From: CAYJLF01 sp964371055
GTDB lineage: Bacteria; Eisenbacteria; RBG-16-71-46; CAIMUX01
Reading direction: 5' to 3'
DNA: 64,000 nt
Assembly (NCBI GenBank): GCA_964371055.1
Contig: CAYJLF010000015.1
Span: 96,495-160,494 of the forward strand
Below the pieces are notes generated by a model, which searched no databases, was not told where the DNA came from, and was given only the letters and a program-made list of their open reading frames with translations. Shown in pieces: positions 27,639 through 35,735 of this stretch. Within the stretch, counting starts at the first letter, position 1. Each line of letters opens with the position of its first letter. The translations under genes and the position numbers were made by a program.

Positions 27639-28285
27639 GTCCCTCCCTTGGCGCGGAGCGCCGCGTCGTAGGCCGCCTCCCACCGCCGGCGACACCCTTC
27701 CCGCACGGCCGAGTCCTCGATCACCTCCCGGATCCACGGCCGCGGCGGGATGACAAGCTGGGTCGTCGACCAGGCCAGGGGCGCGATCGGCCGCCGGATC
27801 CGCTCCGCCAGGTAGGCCGCGCGCTCACTCAGAGACTCGAGCCCGATCACACCGCGGCTCGCGTCCGACAGCACCTGGAACAGCATGCGCATCCGCGGCG
27901 TCACGTCGATCACCGCGCCCTCGTGCAGGATCGCGCCGACGTTGTAGGGAGGAAGCGCGTCCGGGGTCGCAGCCGGCGCCGTCCGGAGCACGCCGGCCAG
28001 GCCGATGTCCGGCGTCAACATGGTCGCGGTGATCGCCTGGAACAACCCGGTGCCGTGATCGGCCAGCGGGAGATCGCTGTTCTTCAGGCTGACGGTCAGC
28101 TCCGCATTCGCCGCGTAACGCCGATCCGTGATCCGGCTCCGCATCTCCCGCGCCACGATCATCGCGTTCGCGCGCGTCGCCTTCCGCATCTCGCGGCGCA
28201 CATCGCCGTCGAAGCGCTTCGGATCGACCAGAAAGCGCATCCGGTTCCAGTCACCGGTCAGCGTCAGCCCGGTGGTCCGCGCCAC
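27635..28285 (-). CDS. Tail-completion / gp10-like neck protein
   Basis: A 216-residue protein. FDGDVRREMRKATRANAMIVAREMRSRI is the helical N-terminus typical of HK97 gp10 and virion-morphogenesis (gpS/gpG) proteins, and the middle (PPYNVGAILHEGAVIDVTPRMRMLFQVLS, VIPPRPWIREVIEDSAVRE) has the Y.....HEG......PRP(W/F)....... pattern of that group. Gene order after two connector genes supports a joining role in the neck. Confidence 0.75.
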   Translation of the reverse strand: MARTTGLTLTGDWNRMRFLVDPKRFDGDVRREMRKATRANAMIVAREMRSRITDRRYAANAELTVSLKNSDLPLADHGTGLFQAITATMLTPDIGLAGVLRTAPAATPDALPPYNVGAILHEGAVIDVTPRMRMLFQVLSDASRGVIGLESLSERAAYLAERIRRPIAPLAWSTTQLVIPPRPWIREVIEDSAVREGCRRRWEAAYDAALRAKGGT

Positions 28286-28287
28286 GG

Positions 28288-28680
28288 TCAGCCCCGCACC
28301 GGCTTGCGGTCGGAGAAGTAGCAGCGGAGCAGGGTCGCGCCATGGGCCGGGTAGTGTGCCCGCGGCGTCGTGCCCAGGACGTAGAGGTCGGTCGCCGTCC
28401 CGCCGATCGCCGCGATCCGGTCACCGCAGTGGATCGTCCTGGACCGCGCTGCCAGGTCAGCCGTACGCACGACGACGAAGCCCGTCGCTGTGATCCGGAC
28501 GCCGCCGATCTCGAAGGATGGCGGGTTCCGGAGGTCGTAGGCGATCTGCGCATCGATCGTCCACGCCGCACCTCCGCGAACGCCGAACACCGGCTCCCTC
28601 GCATCGGCGTCGAGGAGCCCCGTTTCCGGATCGGACGGCTGGATCCGGATCTCGATCGGGTGGATGAGGTTCGGGATCAT
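28288..28680 (-). CDS. Head-tail joining protein (small)
   Basis: A 130-residue protein; the ATG overlaps the connector stop (ATGA). MIPNLIHPIEIRIQPSDPETGLLDADAREPVF and FVVVRTADLAARSRTIHCGDRIAAIGGT...HYPAHGATLLRCYFS describe a small all-beta protein as in HK97 gp9/SPP1 gp16 stoppers. Position between connector gp6-like and gp10-like supports the assignment; sequence alone would not. Confidence 0.6.
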   Translation of the reverse strand: MIPNLIHPIEIRIQPSDPETGLLDADAREPVFGVRGGAAWTIDAQIAYDLRNPPSFEIGGVRITATGFVVVRTADLAARSRTIHCGDRIAAIGGTATDLYVLGTTPRAHYPAHGATLLRCYFSDRKPVRG

Positions 28681-29351
28681 ACGACCCCACCGAGGATCGG
28701 GCCGCGGTACATCGCCAGGATCTGATCGATCGCCGGGTCGCCGGTCAAAGCGAGCGTGCCGGCCCGCATCGGTCCGATCGCCGGCGCGGCCCAGTGCCGG
28801 CTGTGCCCCTCGGTCGTCTCCGACACCAGAGGCCCCACCGGCCCGGATCCCGCACCGCCCGCGCTCGCCGTCGGAACCGCGGGGTTGGACAGGTCCCGGA
28901 TCGCGAGGCGCAGCGCCGCATGCTGGATCAGGACCGGCGTCGTGTCGTCCGCCTCGAGGAAACCGAAGATCCCGACCACTCTCTGGCGCATCCCCCGACG
29001 AAACCGCCCGGCGCCCAAACTCCCGCGCAACCGGATCATCGGGCACCCGCGGTCGTCCTGGCTCGCGTCCCGGCCCGCAAAGACCTCGTACAGCTCCGCC
29101 GGCAACGGGTTGTCGAAGTCATCGTTCACGAAGAGCTGCGAGACCGACACGATCGGAACGTCGAGCAGAAGTGTCGCGGTGCCGCTCCCGTCGAGCGTCA
29201 ACGTCTTCGTCCTCGGCTCGAACCATTGCCGGGTCGCCCGATCGATGACGGCACCGACCCGCGCGATCGCCGCGGTAATCGCGGCATCCGGGTAGGCCGT
29301 CGTGTCGGACAGGCCGGCGGCCCGCACGGCCGCGATCGTCGTGTAGGCCAT
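28677..29351 (-). CDS. Head-tail connector (gp6-like adaptor)
   Basis: A 224-residue protein. MAYTTIAAVRAAGLSDTTAYPDAAITAAIARVGAVIDRATRQWFEP is the four-helix adaptor pattern (D..I...I..A...IDR.TG..F), followed by a beta region (TLTLDGSGTATLLLDVPIVSVSQLFVND). It is longer than typical gp6 (about 100 residues), with a C-terminal helical tail. It should form the ring between portal and neck. Confidence 0.8.
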   Translation of the reverse strand: MAYTTIAAVRAAGLSDTTAYPDAAITAAIARVGAVIDRATRQWFEPRTKTLTLDGSGTATLLLDVPIVSVSQLFVNDDFDNPLPAELYEVFAGRDASQDDRGCPMIRLRGSLGAGRFRRGMRQRVVGIFGFLEADDTTPVLIQHAALRLAIRDLSNPAVPTASAGGAGSGPVGPLVSETTEGHSRHWAAPAIGPMRAGTLALTGDPAIDQILAMYRGPILGGVV

Positions 29352-29735
29352 CTACCGCTCCATCGGTACCTGGGGGCCGAGCTCCGGCCGCAACCAGCGC
29401 GGCGTCCCGATCCGCTCCAGCTCGACGCGCACCGCCCCGGGCCTCTCGCCCGGAAACAGAACGGAGAGCCGGACCTCCACCGCATCGGCGTGGCAGCCCA
29501 GTCGCTCTCCGATCACCTGTCCTCCGGATCGCACCGGTTCCGCCCAGTACCGAGCTCGGGCGAAGCGGCGCGGCAACGGGATCACATGCAGCACGCCGCC
29601 GGTCTGGATCCCCGCTCCGGTGATCTCACGCTGAAACGCCGCCTCGCTCTGCCGCCGCTGCCACTCGGCCAGCCCGGCCGGCTCGCACAGGTCGAAGCTC
29701 AGGGTCTTCCCCGACCTCAGGTTCAGCTTCAGCAC
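29352..29735 (-). CDS. Small phage protein, connector region
   Basis: A 127-residue protein. The chosen GTG (MLKLNLRSGKTLSFDL) has a GAGGAGG site; the frame opens 51 bases earlier but that extension is an Arg-run. LKLNLRSGKTLSFDLCEPAGLAEWQRRQSEAAFQREITGAGIQ is a small beta-helix unit seen in phage operons; the rest is beta-rich. It overlaps the 3' end of the preceding gene by 110 nt, which is exceptional in this operon. Confidence 0.6.
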   Translation of the reverse strand: MLKLNLRSGKTLSFDLCEPAGLAEWQRRQSEAAFQREITGAGIQTGGVLHVIPLPRRFARARYWAEPVRSGGQVIGERLGCHADAVEVRLSVLFPGERPGAVRVELERIGTPRWLRPELGPQVPMER

Positions 29736-29946
29736 GCGCCTCCTCTGCGGCCGGCGTCGCCGGGACCGGAACCTTGGCAAGCGCACGCCAGACCGCCGGC
29801 AGCTCCTTCTCGAGCCACGACGCCTCCTCCGCCCCCAACTCGACCTGCGATCGCGGGAACATATGCAGGGCGCCGGTCCTGCCCCCCACCCCGACCGGAA
29901 AGTCGATCTGCACCGGCGGCCCGGCGTAGAACCACAGCTCTTTCAC
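29626..29946 (-). CDS. Small hypothetical protein after the capsid gene
   Basis: A 106-residue protein from a GTG behind GAGGAGCGGAG. KELWFYAGPPVQIDFPVGVGGRTGALHMFPRSQVELGAEEASWLEKELPAVWRALAKV looks folded; the C-terminal 45 residues are Ala/Glu/Arg-rich and lie in the overlap with the next gene, so that part may be a by-product of the overlap or of an indel. Position suits a head decoration or capsid-maturation accessory; nothing more can be said. Confidence 0.5.
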   Translation of the reverse strand: MKELWFYAGPPVQIDFPVGVGGRTGALHMFPRSQVELGAEEASWLEKELPAVWRALAKVPVPATPAAEEARAEAEPEVGEDPELRPVRAGRAGRVAAAAERGGVSA

Positions 29947-29998
29947 CTCCGCTCCTCGCCGAAGGCGGGGCCCCGGCACGCCGAGGCCCCGGCCCCTC

Positions 29999-31231
29999 TT
30001 ACAGGCTGTCGCCGATGTTCTTGGCGAAGACGGCCGCGTTCACCTCTTCGAACGCCATCCCCATCCGGGTGGTCATGGCGTAGAGGCGCGCGTCGGCCAG
30101 GACATCCTCGCCCTTGCGGATCTTGAGCTCGCGGCTGAACCCCACGATCAGGTTGTCCCGGTGCGTGAGCAGCCCCTGCGGCTTGCACTGGTAGGTCACC
30201 TTGACCGCCACGCCGGCCGCCAGGGCCCCACCGCTCTTCGCCCGGATCGCCGCGCTGCCGCTGCCGAAGCTCGCTCCGTCGTAATCGATCTCGTAGTCGG
30301 TATCCTTCACGTACTTGGCGGTCGCCGTGCTGCTCAGCGTCTGCAAGTGCACGACTTCGGTGCCGGAGACGATCGGGACGAACGACAGCGCGATCGAGTT
30401 GCCGCTGGCGGCCGAAGGCAGCGTCACGTGTTCGACGATCGTCGGGTTCAGCGCCATGAGCGGCAGCGGGATCATCGGCACCGCGAACGGCTTCATCGGG
30501 TCGTCGCTGTGCAGGATGCCGAGCCCGTCCTGCCGCGTTCCCATCCGCTCCCGGTACAGCGACTCCATGTCCCCGGGGATGAACCAGCGCAGATCCCGCG
30601 GCGACCGCTTGTAGCGCTGCGGCATCTTCCGGTACCACGCCCCGAAGACCGAGGGGCCGATGTTGACGTTCTCCGCGTCGTGGATGTTCCCGCTCCGGGC
30701 CTGCTTCATCCAGCCGTTGGTCAGCGCGAGGTAGTCATCCTTGATGTAGTCGGTCTCCGACCCGCCCTCGTAGATGTCGTTCTCGATCACCGCCTGCCCA
30801 AGCGTGTCCCCCCAGAGCTGGAGTTCCTCGGCGTCGTTCGCGAACTGCTTCGCCATCGCGTTGATGACGACGTCTTCGATGTTCTCGCCCTCGATGTTGT
30901 CTTCGAACATCTCCTCGGAGATCACGAACGGCAGCGTGATCCCTACCGAGTTGATGTTCACCTTGGAGGTCTGGATCCCGCGGCGCCGCGACCCGGCATT
31001 CGCCTGCGTCTTCGGCATAGCGACGCGCCGGCCGACGCCGATCTTGTCCACCTCCCACTCGGCACCCTTGATCTTGACGACCCGGCTGTTGCCCTTCAGT
31101 CCCGCGATCTCCACCACCGTGTCGATGAACCTGTTCACCTGGTCGGTGCGCGCGCCACCGGTCGCCAGTGCGTCGGTGGTGATCGCCGCCTTCTCGACCA
31201 GCTCCCGGTTGCTCATCCCGCCGAAACCCAT
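29999..31231 (-). CDS. Major capsid protein (HK97-fold type, XkdG-like position)
   Basis: A 410-residue protein with a GAGGAGGGCGAG ribosome site. Features of this capsid group: an N-terminal helix (NRELVEKAAITTDALATGGARTDQVNRFIDTVVE), an E-loop region (VGRRVAMPKTQANAGSRRRGIQTSKVNINSVGITLPFVISEEMFEDNIEGENIEDVVINAMAKQFANDAEELQLWGD) and a P-domain/C-terminal region (NLIVGFSRELKIRKGEDVLADARLYAMTTRMGMAFEEVNAAVFAKNIGD). It follows protease and scaffold, the standard head order. It is the most abundant virion protein. Confidence 0.88.
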   Translation of the reverse strand: MGFGGMSNRELVEKAAITTDALATGGARTDQVNRFIDTVVEIAGLKGNSRVVKIKGAEWEVDKIGVGRRVAMPKTQANAGSRRRGIQTSKVNINSVGITLPFVISEEMFEDNIEGENIEDVVINAMAKQFANDAEELQLWGDTLGQAVIENDIYEGGSETDYIKDDYLALTNGWMKQARSGNIHDAENVNIGPSVFGAWYRKMPQRYKRSPRDLRWFIPGDMESLYRERMGTRQDGLGILHSDDPMKPFAVPMIPLPLMALNPTIVEHVTLPSAASGNSIALSFVPIVSGTEVVHLQTLSSTATAKYVKDTDYEIDYDGASFGSGSAAIRAKSGGALAAGVAVKVTYQCKPQGLLTHRDNLIVGFSRELKIRKGEDVLADARLYAMTTRMGMAFEEVNAAVFAKNIGDSL

Positions 31232-31256
31232 CGTCTCGCCCTCCTCGCCCTCACCC

Positions 31257-31727
31257 TTACTCGGGGAGGAATCCGTCCCAGAAGTTCCCGCTCTTCTGCA
31301 CCGGCTCGTCGGTGCGGTTCGAGGGCGGCTGCTTCGACGTCCCCGTCGCGGCCGTCAGGGCCGTGATGCCCTCGGCCATCTTCGTGATCACGGTGTTCAC
31401 CTGCTCGAGCTGCGTCGCGACTCTCGCGAGCGGATCCGCGGCGGGCTCCGTCCCGGAAGCCCCGGACGGCGGCGGCTCGGACTTCGACTCGGCCGGCGGA
31501 GCGGTCGGAGGTGCGGCCGGCGGCGTGGCGTTCTTGCGGATCTCCGCGAGCTGCCCGCCGATCTCCTCGACCCGGGTCGACAGCGCGGTCACGCTCTCCG
31601 CCACCTTGGTGATCGTCTCGAGAAGCTCCGGCGGCACCTCGGGCCCCTGCTTCGTCACCGGTTCCTGGCCGGCATCCTGCGGCGGCTTCACACCGGCCTC
31701 GGGGTTGCCCGCTCCCTTTCCACTCAT
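31257..31727 (-). CDS. Capsid scaffold protein (separate start; also in frame with protease C-terminus)
   Basis: A 156-residue acidic protein starting at an ATG with AAGGAGGG. A long helix (PPELLETITKVAESVTALSTRVEEIGGQLAEIRKN), a Pro/Ala linker, a second helix (LARVATQLEQVNTVITKMAEGITALTAATG) and the short end GNFWDGFLPE, a common capsid-binding tail, fit a phage scaffold. The frame is open upstream to at least 32003 and there encodes what looks like the C-terminus of the XkdF protease, so a protease-scaffold fusion could be made by -1 frameshifting. Confidence 0.75.
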   Translation of the reverse strand: MSGKGAGNPEAGVKPPQDAGQEPVTKQGPEVPPELLETITKVAESVTALSTRVEEIGGQLAEIRKNATPPAAPPTAPPAESKSEPPPSGASGTEPAADPLARVATQLEQVNTVITKMAEGITALTAATGTSKQPPSNRTDEPVQKSGNFWDGFLPE

Positions 31728-31918
31728 CGAACCCTCCTTGGGCCCTCCCCGGGCCTTGACGACGAAAAACGGCTCTTCGTTCGCGGGGCCGGAAACCGTC
31801 GAGATCTCCTTGCCCCGGATATCGAAGAGCCGCCGCTTCGGATCTCTCGCCACATCGGCCTCCCCGGGCTCCCGCGAGCCCTCTCTAAGCCGACGCTGGC
31901 GACGAATGGAAAACTCCG

Positions 31919-33406
31919 TCAAGCGCCCGATGTCAGCTTCTGCCCCCTCGCCCAACCTCCCAGGCTGAATCCGTTGACCTTCCCGGTCTTCACCGCCTCC
32001 CAATCGTCATCGTTCAGGTAGCGCTTCCCCACGCACCAGGTCCCGGCCTTCACGATCCGGCCGTCCGGCAGCTCCCAGTCGTTCGGCTGGATCCAGTTCG
32101 CCACCAGCTGGATCTCGTGGTCGAACTCGCGATGCTTCCAGCCGAGCGCCGTGCCCCGGTTGTAGTCCGCGAGGAAACCCCACGATGCCTTCTCGATCTC
32201 CTCGAGGCTCACGATGTCGCCCTGGCTGTCGGTGTCCTCGGGCTTCAACACCGCCCCGATCGCGACCCGATTCTCCGAGGCCTTCACGATCTCGAACCGG
32301 TGCGCCTTCCGCACCGGCCCCTGCTGCAGCCGCCGAGCCAGCTCCTTGGAGTCGACGAGTTGGATCAGAGGGCGGAAAAGGTAGTTGCCGGGGTAGCCGT
32401 CCGAGCCCGAGAACACCCACCGTCCCCGGATCGTCTCGCCCTCGAACCAGAACTCCTTCTTGTCCGGCTCCTGCACGCCCGCCACCCACCGGAACCGGTC
32501 CCGCATCGTCATTCGCGACCAGGAGTCCACGGTCGAATCGAGGTCCTCCAGCTCTCCCGGCGCGAACACGGCCGGCTCCGGATCCCCGACCTCCATCCAC
32601 TCGATCGGGCCGCCGGCCGCCTTCTGCACCACGGCCTGATCCGCCTCCCAGTCGCGGATATGCCTCTGGAGATGTCGCAGCGCGGTCTGCCGGTGAGATC
32701 GCGGAATCCCGGATCCTCCCCGCCCACCCTTCAGGATCGCGACCGCCGCCCGGCACGCCCGGAGATTGGCCGGCCCGACCGTACCGTCCTCCCCGACCTC
32801 GTGGTGAAGGAGTCGATACGCGGCATGCGACTCCGCATCCGCGGGATCGCCCCAGGCGTGCGCCGCCTTCACGGCCCGCACGTCGCGGAGCCGGTCGCCG
32901 GTCCGCGGATCCCACTCCGCGTCCACCACCTCGCCACCCTTCCGGATCGACCCGGTCGCCGGCACGAACGACGCCCCGTCCTGGTCGACGATCCCGGCGT
33001 CGAGGCGGACCAGCGCGTTGTTGTCGAACTGCGACCACGGGGTCTGGAACTCACCCCCATACCAGACCGAGTCGCCCTTGCGCACCAGGCGGATGTCGGT
33101 ATGCACCCGGATCGGCAGCGCGTAGCAGAGCACCCGCTTCGCGTCCTCATCCAGTCCGGCCCAGAGCTCCGCCTCGCCGGCGATCCGCTGCGCGACCTCA
33201 CGCAACGGCCAGGTGTCCCCGGTCGCCGCGGCTCTGAGCAGCGCTCCCGCCTCCTTCCCGAGCAGACTCGAGAGCATCGCCGCGGCCTCGGCGTCGAACC
33301 GGACCGCGCGCCACCCCATCGGCTCGGTCACCCGGATCTGATCCTCGATCAGCCCCGACTCATGCGTCTGGACGACGCCGACGCCCTCATCGCCTTCCCG
33401 AAACAT
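31919..33406 (-). CDS. XkdF-like prohead protease, zero-frame product ends early
   Basis: A 495-residue protein with a GGAGG site. Residues about 185-275 (AAYRLLHHEVGEDG...NLRACRAAVAILKGGRGGSGIPRSHRQTALRHLQRHIRDWEAD) are an accessory helical module seen in other phage maturation proteins. Residues about 385-490 are the XkdF/S78_2-type protease core (VLKPEDTDSQGDIVSLEEIEKASWGFLADYN...WKHREFDHEIQLVANWIQPNDWELPDGRIVKAGTWCVGKRYLNDDDWEAVKTGKVNGFSLGG). The family normally continues with an EISLVDxPAN segment; here that segment (EISTVSGPANEEPFFVVK) lies in the -1 frame at 31728-31940, past a GGGGG run at 31943-31947. Expression may use frameshifting, or the gene carries an indel. Confidence 0.8.
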   Translation of the reverse strand: MFREGDEGVGVVQTHESGLIEDQIRVTEPMGWRAVRFDAEAAAMLSSLLGKEAGALLRAAATGDTWPLREVAQRIAGEAELWAGLDEDAKRVLCYALPIRVHTDIRLVRKGDSVWYGGEFQTPWSQFDNNALVRLDAGIVDQDGASFVPATGSIRKGGEVVDAEWDPRTGDRLRDVRAVKAAHAWGDPADAESHAAYRLLHHEVGEDGTVGPANLRACRAAVAILKGGRGGSGIPRSHRQTALRHLQRHIRDWEADQAVVQKAAGGPIEWMEVGDPEPAVFAPGELEDLDSTVDSWSRMTMRDRFRWVAGVQEPDKKEFWFEGETIRGRWVFSGSDGYPGNYLFRPLIQLVDSKELARRLQQGPVRKAHRFEIVKASENRVAIGAVLKPEDTDSQGDIVSLEEIEKASWGFLADYNRGTALGWKHREFDHEIQLVANWIQPNDWELPDGRIVKAGTWCVGKRYLNDDDWEAVKTGKVNGFSLGGWARGQKLTSGA

Positions 33407-33417
33407 GTAGCCTCCGC

Positions 33418-33684
33418 TCAGTAGATCCGGTTCTCCGGGGCCGAATCCTCGACCTCCTCGGTCTGGACCTCGACGATCTCCCCGTAGCCCAGGAAGTCGA
33501 TCACATCCCGAGCCGCGGCCTCGTCCTCCGACGGCGCGTAGCCCCCGGCCCCCGGCCGGCTCAGCACCGCCTCGACCACCGCCTTGAACCCGGGATCACC
33601 GCACTCGACGGTGCCGCCGCGGAACTCCACTCGGCGCCCCGCCAGGTCCACGATGACCGCCTGCACCACTTTCCGTCTCCTCAC
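33418..33684 (-). CDS. Small phage protein between MuF and protease genes
   Basis: An 88-residue protein with a GTG start in GTGA overlap with the MuF stop and AAAGGAG upstream. VQAVIVDLAGRRVEFRGGTVECGDPGFKAVVEAVLSRPGAGGYAPSEDEAAARDVIDFLGYGEIVEVQ: a beta hairpin and two helices, no recognised family. The operon position and translational coupling support it as real. If the zincin domain of the adjacent MuF gene is toxic, this is the one gene placed like an immunity partner, though that is only positional inference. Confidence 0.6.
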   Translation of the reverse strand: MRRRKVVQAVIVDLAGRRVEFRGGTVECGDPGFKAVVEAVLSRPGAGGYAPSEDEAAARDVIDFLGYGEIVEVQTEEVEDSAPENRIY

Positions 33685-35735
33685 GGCTCCACTCCTTTCA
33701 CCAGTGCGACCAGCAGGTCGAAGAACTCCGGATCCCGGCTCGCCAGTTCGACCGGATCGGTGAACAGATACTCGATGCCCATCGACAGCAGCTCCGTGTC
33801 CCCGGTCCCGTAGTCCCGTCCCATATAGGGGTGCGCGAGACGGTCCGGCCGCGCCACCTCTTTCGGCCCATAGCCGGAGATTCCCGTAAGCACGCTCATG
33901 CGCCGCGGCCTCTCCCCCTTCGTCCGCTCGGCCAGAAAGGCGGCAAGCCGATTGCGCAGGTTCGGGGCCGAGAACTCGATCGTGTGCCCCAGCTCGTGCA
34001 CGTAGCACTTCGCCTGACTCAGGGTGTGGCAGTTGACCGTGCTGATGCCCGGAGACACGCGATCGGCCCAGGCCCGCGGATCGCCCCAGTGAAAGATGTT
34101 GACCCTCACCTCATGGGTCTCGAACTCCGCCCGCCGGACCAGTCGCGTGACGAAGTCCAACGCATCCTCGAACCGCGTCCGGGCCCGCTGCAGGGCGGCC
34201 GGTTCCATGCCCCAGGTGACCGCGTCGATCGCGATACGATGTTTGCCCCGCTGGGGTTCGAGCAGGAGTCGGTGCACCTGGGCGATGGTCTGGGCCCGCA
34301 GCTGGGCCTGGCGGCGAAGCAACGCGGCCCTCTTCCGCTCTAGCTCGACGTGCCGCGCGAGCACGCGGTAGAGCGGATGCTTCCGGGGCGGCAACTTCCC
34401 CGCCTGCAGCCACCCCAACACCGTCGCCAGGCCGTTCGGGTCGTGTTGCGAGAGCTGCCGCAACACCCGCTCCACCGCCGAACCGGCTCGATTCGCCGGC
34501 AGTTGGATCGCCTGCAGCGCCGCGGCCACCTCCTCGTCCTCACCCTGGACCGCAGCCATCAGATCCCGCACCTCGGCCGCGGTGACCGGCGGCTTTGGCA
34601 CCCCCGGTGCGGTCCCGGGAGGAGGCGCCGGGGCGGCAGAAGGCGTCACCGCGGGAGCGGGTGCGGGCGCCGGCAGCTCCGGGGCGAGGACGGAGAAGTC
34701 TCCGACCGCCGCGACATTCTCGACGCACCGGCACTTCATGTGAAACGGGGTGAGGTGCATCCCCATCGCGGCCAGACGGCCCATCTTCGCCTGGGAGATC
34801 TGGCCGGTGTCCTCCCGCGTCAAGCCGCTCCCCTTGAGCACGCGGCCGAGGTGCAGCCACGGCTTCAGCGTCCGCACGTCCTCCGGGGTCTTGACCGCCA
34901 CGAGCTGATCCGCGAGAGCGGCCGCCCCCTCGACCTCAAAAACCTTCCCGTTCATCCAAAGGCAGAGCGCGCACGTCCGCTCGTCGCCGAGCGCCTGGAT
35001 CTGGAGATGCGTCGCCCCGACGTCCCGGAACGCGCGCACCGCCCCGATCGACCGGGCCACGTTGACCGTGTTCGCCGCGAGCGCGTCGAAGTACTGAATG
35101 GCCGTGCCGTTCCAACCCCGAGGCACCGCGACCCCCGGGGCCGGGAACAACTCGCCCTGCGCCGGCGGGGTGAGGCCGAGATGCGTCGTGAGAACCCGTT
35201 GGAGCGTCTTTCCCGCCTCCCGGCTCGACACCCCCTGCTCCACGATCGTCCGCGACACCGCCGCGATCCGCGCCGAGACGGATTCGTACGCGTTCCCCAC
35301 CCAGTAGACCTGGTGCCGGGTCAGCGCCTTGACCGCATCCCGGTCGACCGCCTCGAGGCCCGTGGCGAGCTGCGCCGCCGTCCTCGCCTTCCGCACGACC
35401 TGAGCCTGAACCCGCTTCTTCGCCTCGAGGTACGATGCCCGGATCGACTCCCGCACCAACGGCTCGACCTCGGCACCGAGCCCGACAAAGGCGATCGCCG
35501 CCGCATCGAGCGCGGCCGAGATCCGGATCTCCGACACCTTCCGCTCGCCGCCGGCCTCGAGGATCGCGCCGGCCGCCGACACTGCCGTCCGCGCCCGCGG
35601 CACGAACCGCCGCCGGAACTCGCCGGCCAGCCGCCGCTCCAGCGCAAGGAACGCGGCCCGCGGATCCGGATGCGCGGCCTTCGCCAGCGTCATCTCGACG
35701 TCGAGCAGCGCCCGGTACGCCTCGACCGGTCTCAC
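33681..35735 (-). CDS. MuF head-morphogenesis protein fused to a zinc-metallopeptidase-like domain
   Basis: A 684-residue protein from a GTG (GTGA overlap with portal). The N-terminal 340 residues fit the MuF/SPP1 gp7 minor head family (VRAFRDVGATHLQIQALGDERTCALCLWMNGKVFEV...FHMKCRC: the conserved C..C and final C.C region). A Pro/Ala linker at about 345-380 follows. The C-terminal part carries HELGHTIE at 580-587, a HExxH zincin motif, with a candidate third ligand in TELLSMGIE at about 647-655. MuF proteins with C-terminal effector domains are known as polymorphic toxins delivered by virions. The standard family lengths are about 250-450. Confidence 0.8.
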   Translation of the reverse strand: MRPVEAYRALLDVEMTLAKAAHPDPRAAFLALERRLAGEFRRRFVPRARTAVSAAGAILEAGGERKVSEIRISAALDAAAIAFVGLGAEVEPLVRESIRASYLEAKKRVQAQVVRKARTAAQLATGLEAVDRDAVKALTRHQVYWVGNAYESVSARIAAVSRTIVEQGVSSREAGKTLQRVLTTHLGLTPPAQGELFPAPGVAVPRGWNGTAIQYFDALAANTVNVARSIGAVRAFRDVGATHLQIQALGDERTCALCLWMNGKVFEVEGAAALADQLVAVKTPEDVRTLKPWLHLGRVLKGSGLTREDTGQISQAKMGRLAAMGMHLTPFHMKCRCVENVAAVGDFSVLAPELPAPAPAPAVTPSAAPAPPPGTAPGVPKPPVTAAEVRDLMAAVQGEDEEVAAALQAIQLPANRAGSAVERVLRQLSQHDPNGLATVLGWLQAGKLPPRKHPLYRVLARHVELERKRAALLRRQAQLRAQTIAQVHRLLLEPQRGKHRIAIDAVTWGMEPAALQRARTRFEDALDFVTRLVRRAEFETHEVRVNIFHWGDPRAWADRVSPGISTVNCHTLSQAKCYVHELGHTIEFSAPNLRNRLAAFLAERTKGERPRRMSVLTGISGYGPKEVARPDRLAHPYMGRDYGTGDTELLSMGIEYLFTDPVELASRDPEFFDLLVALVKGVEP

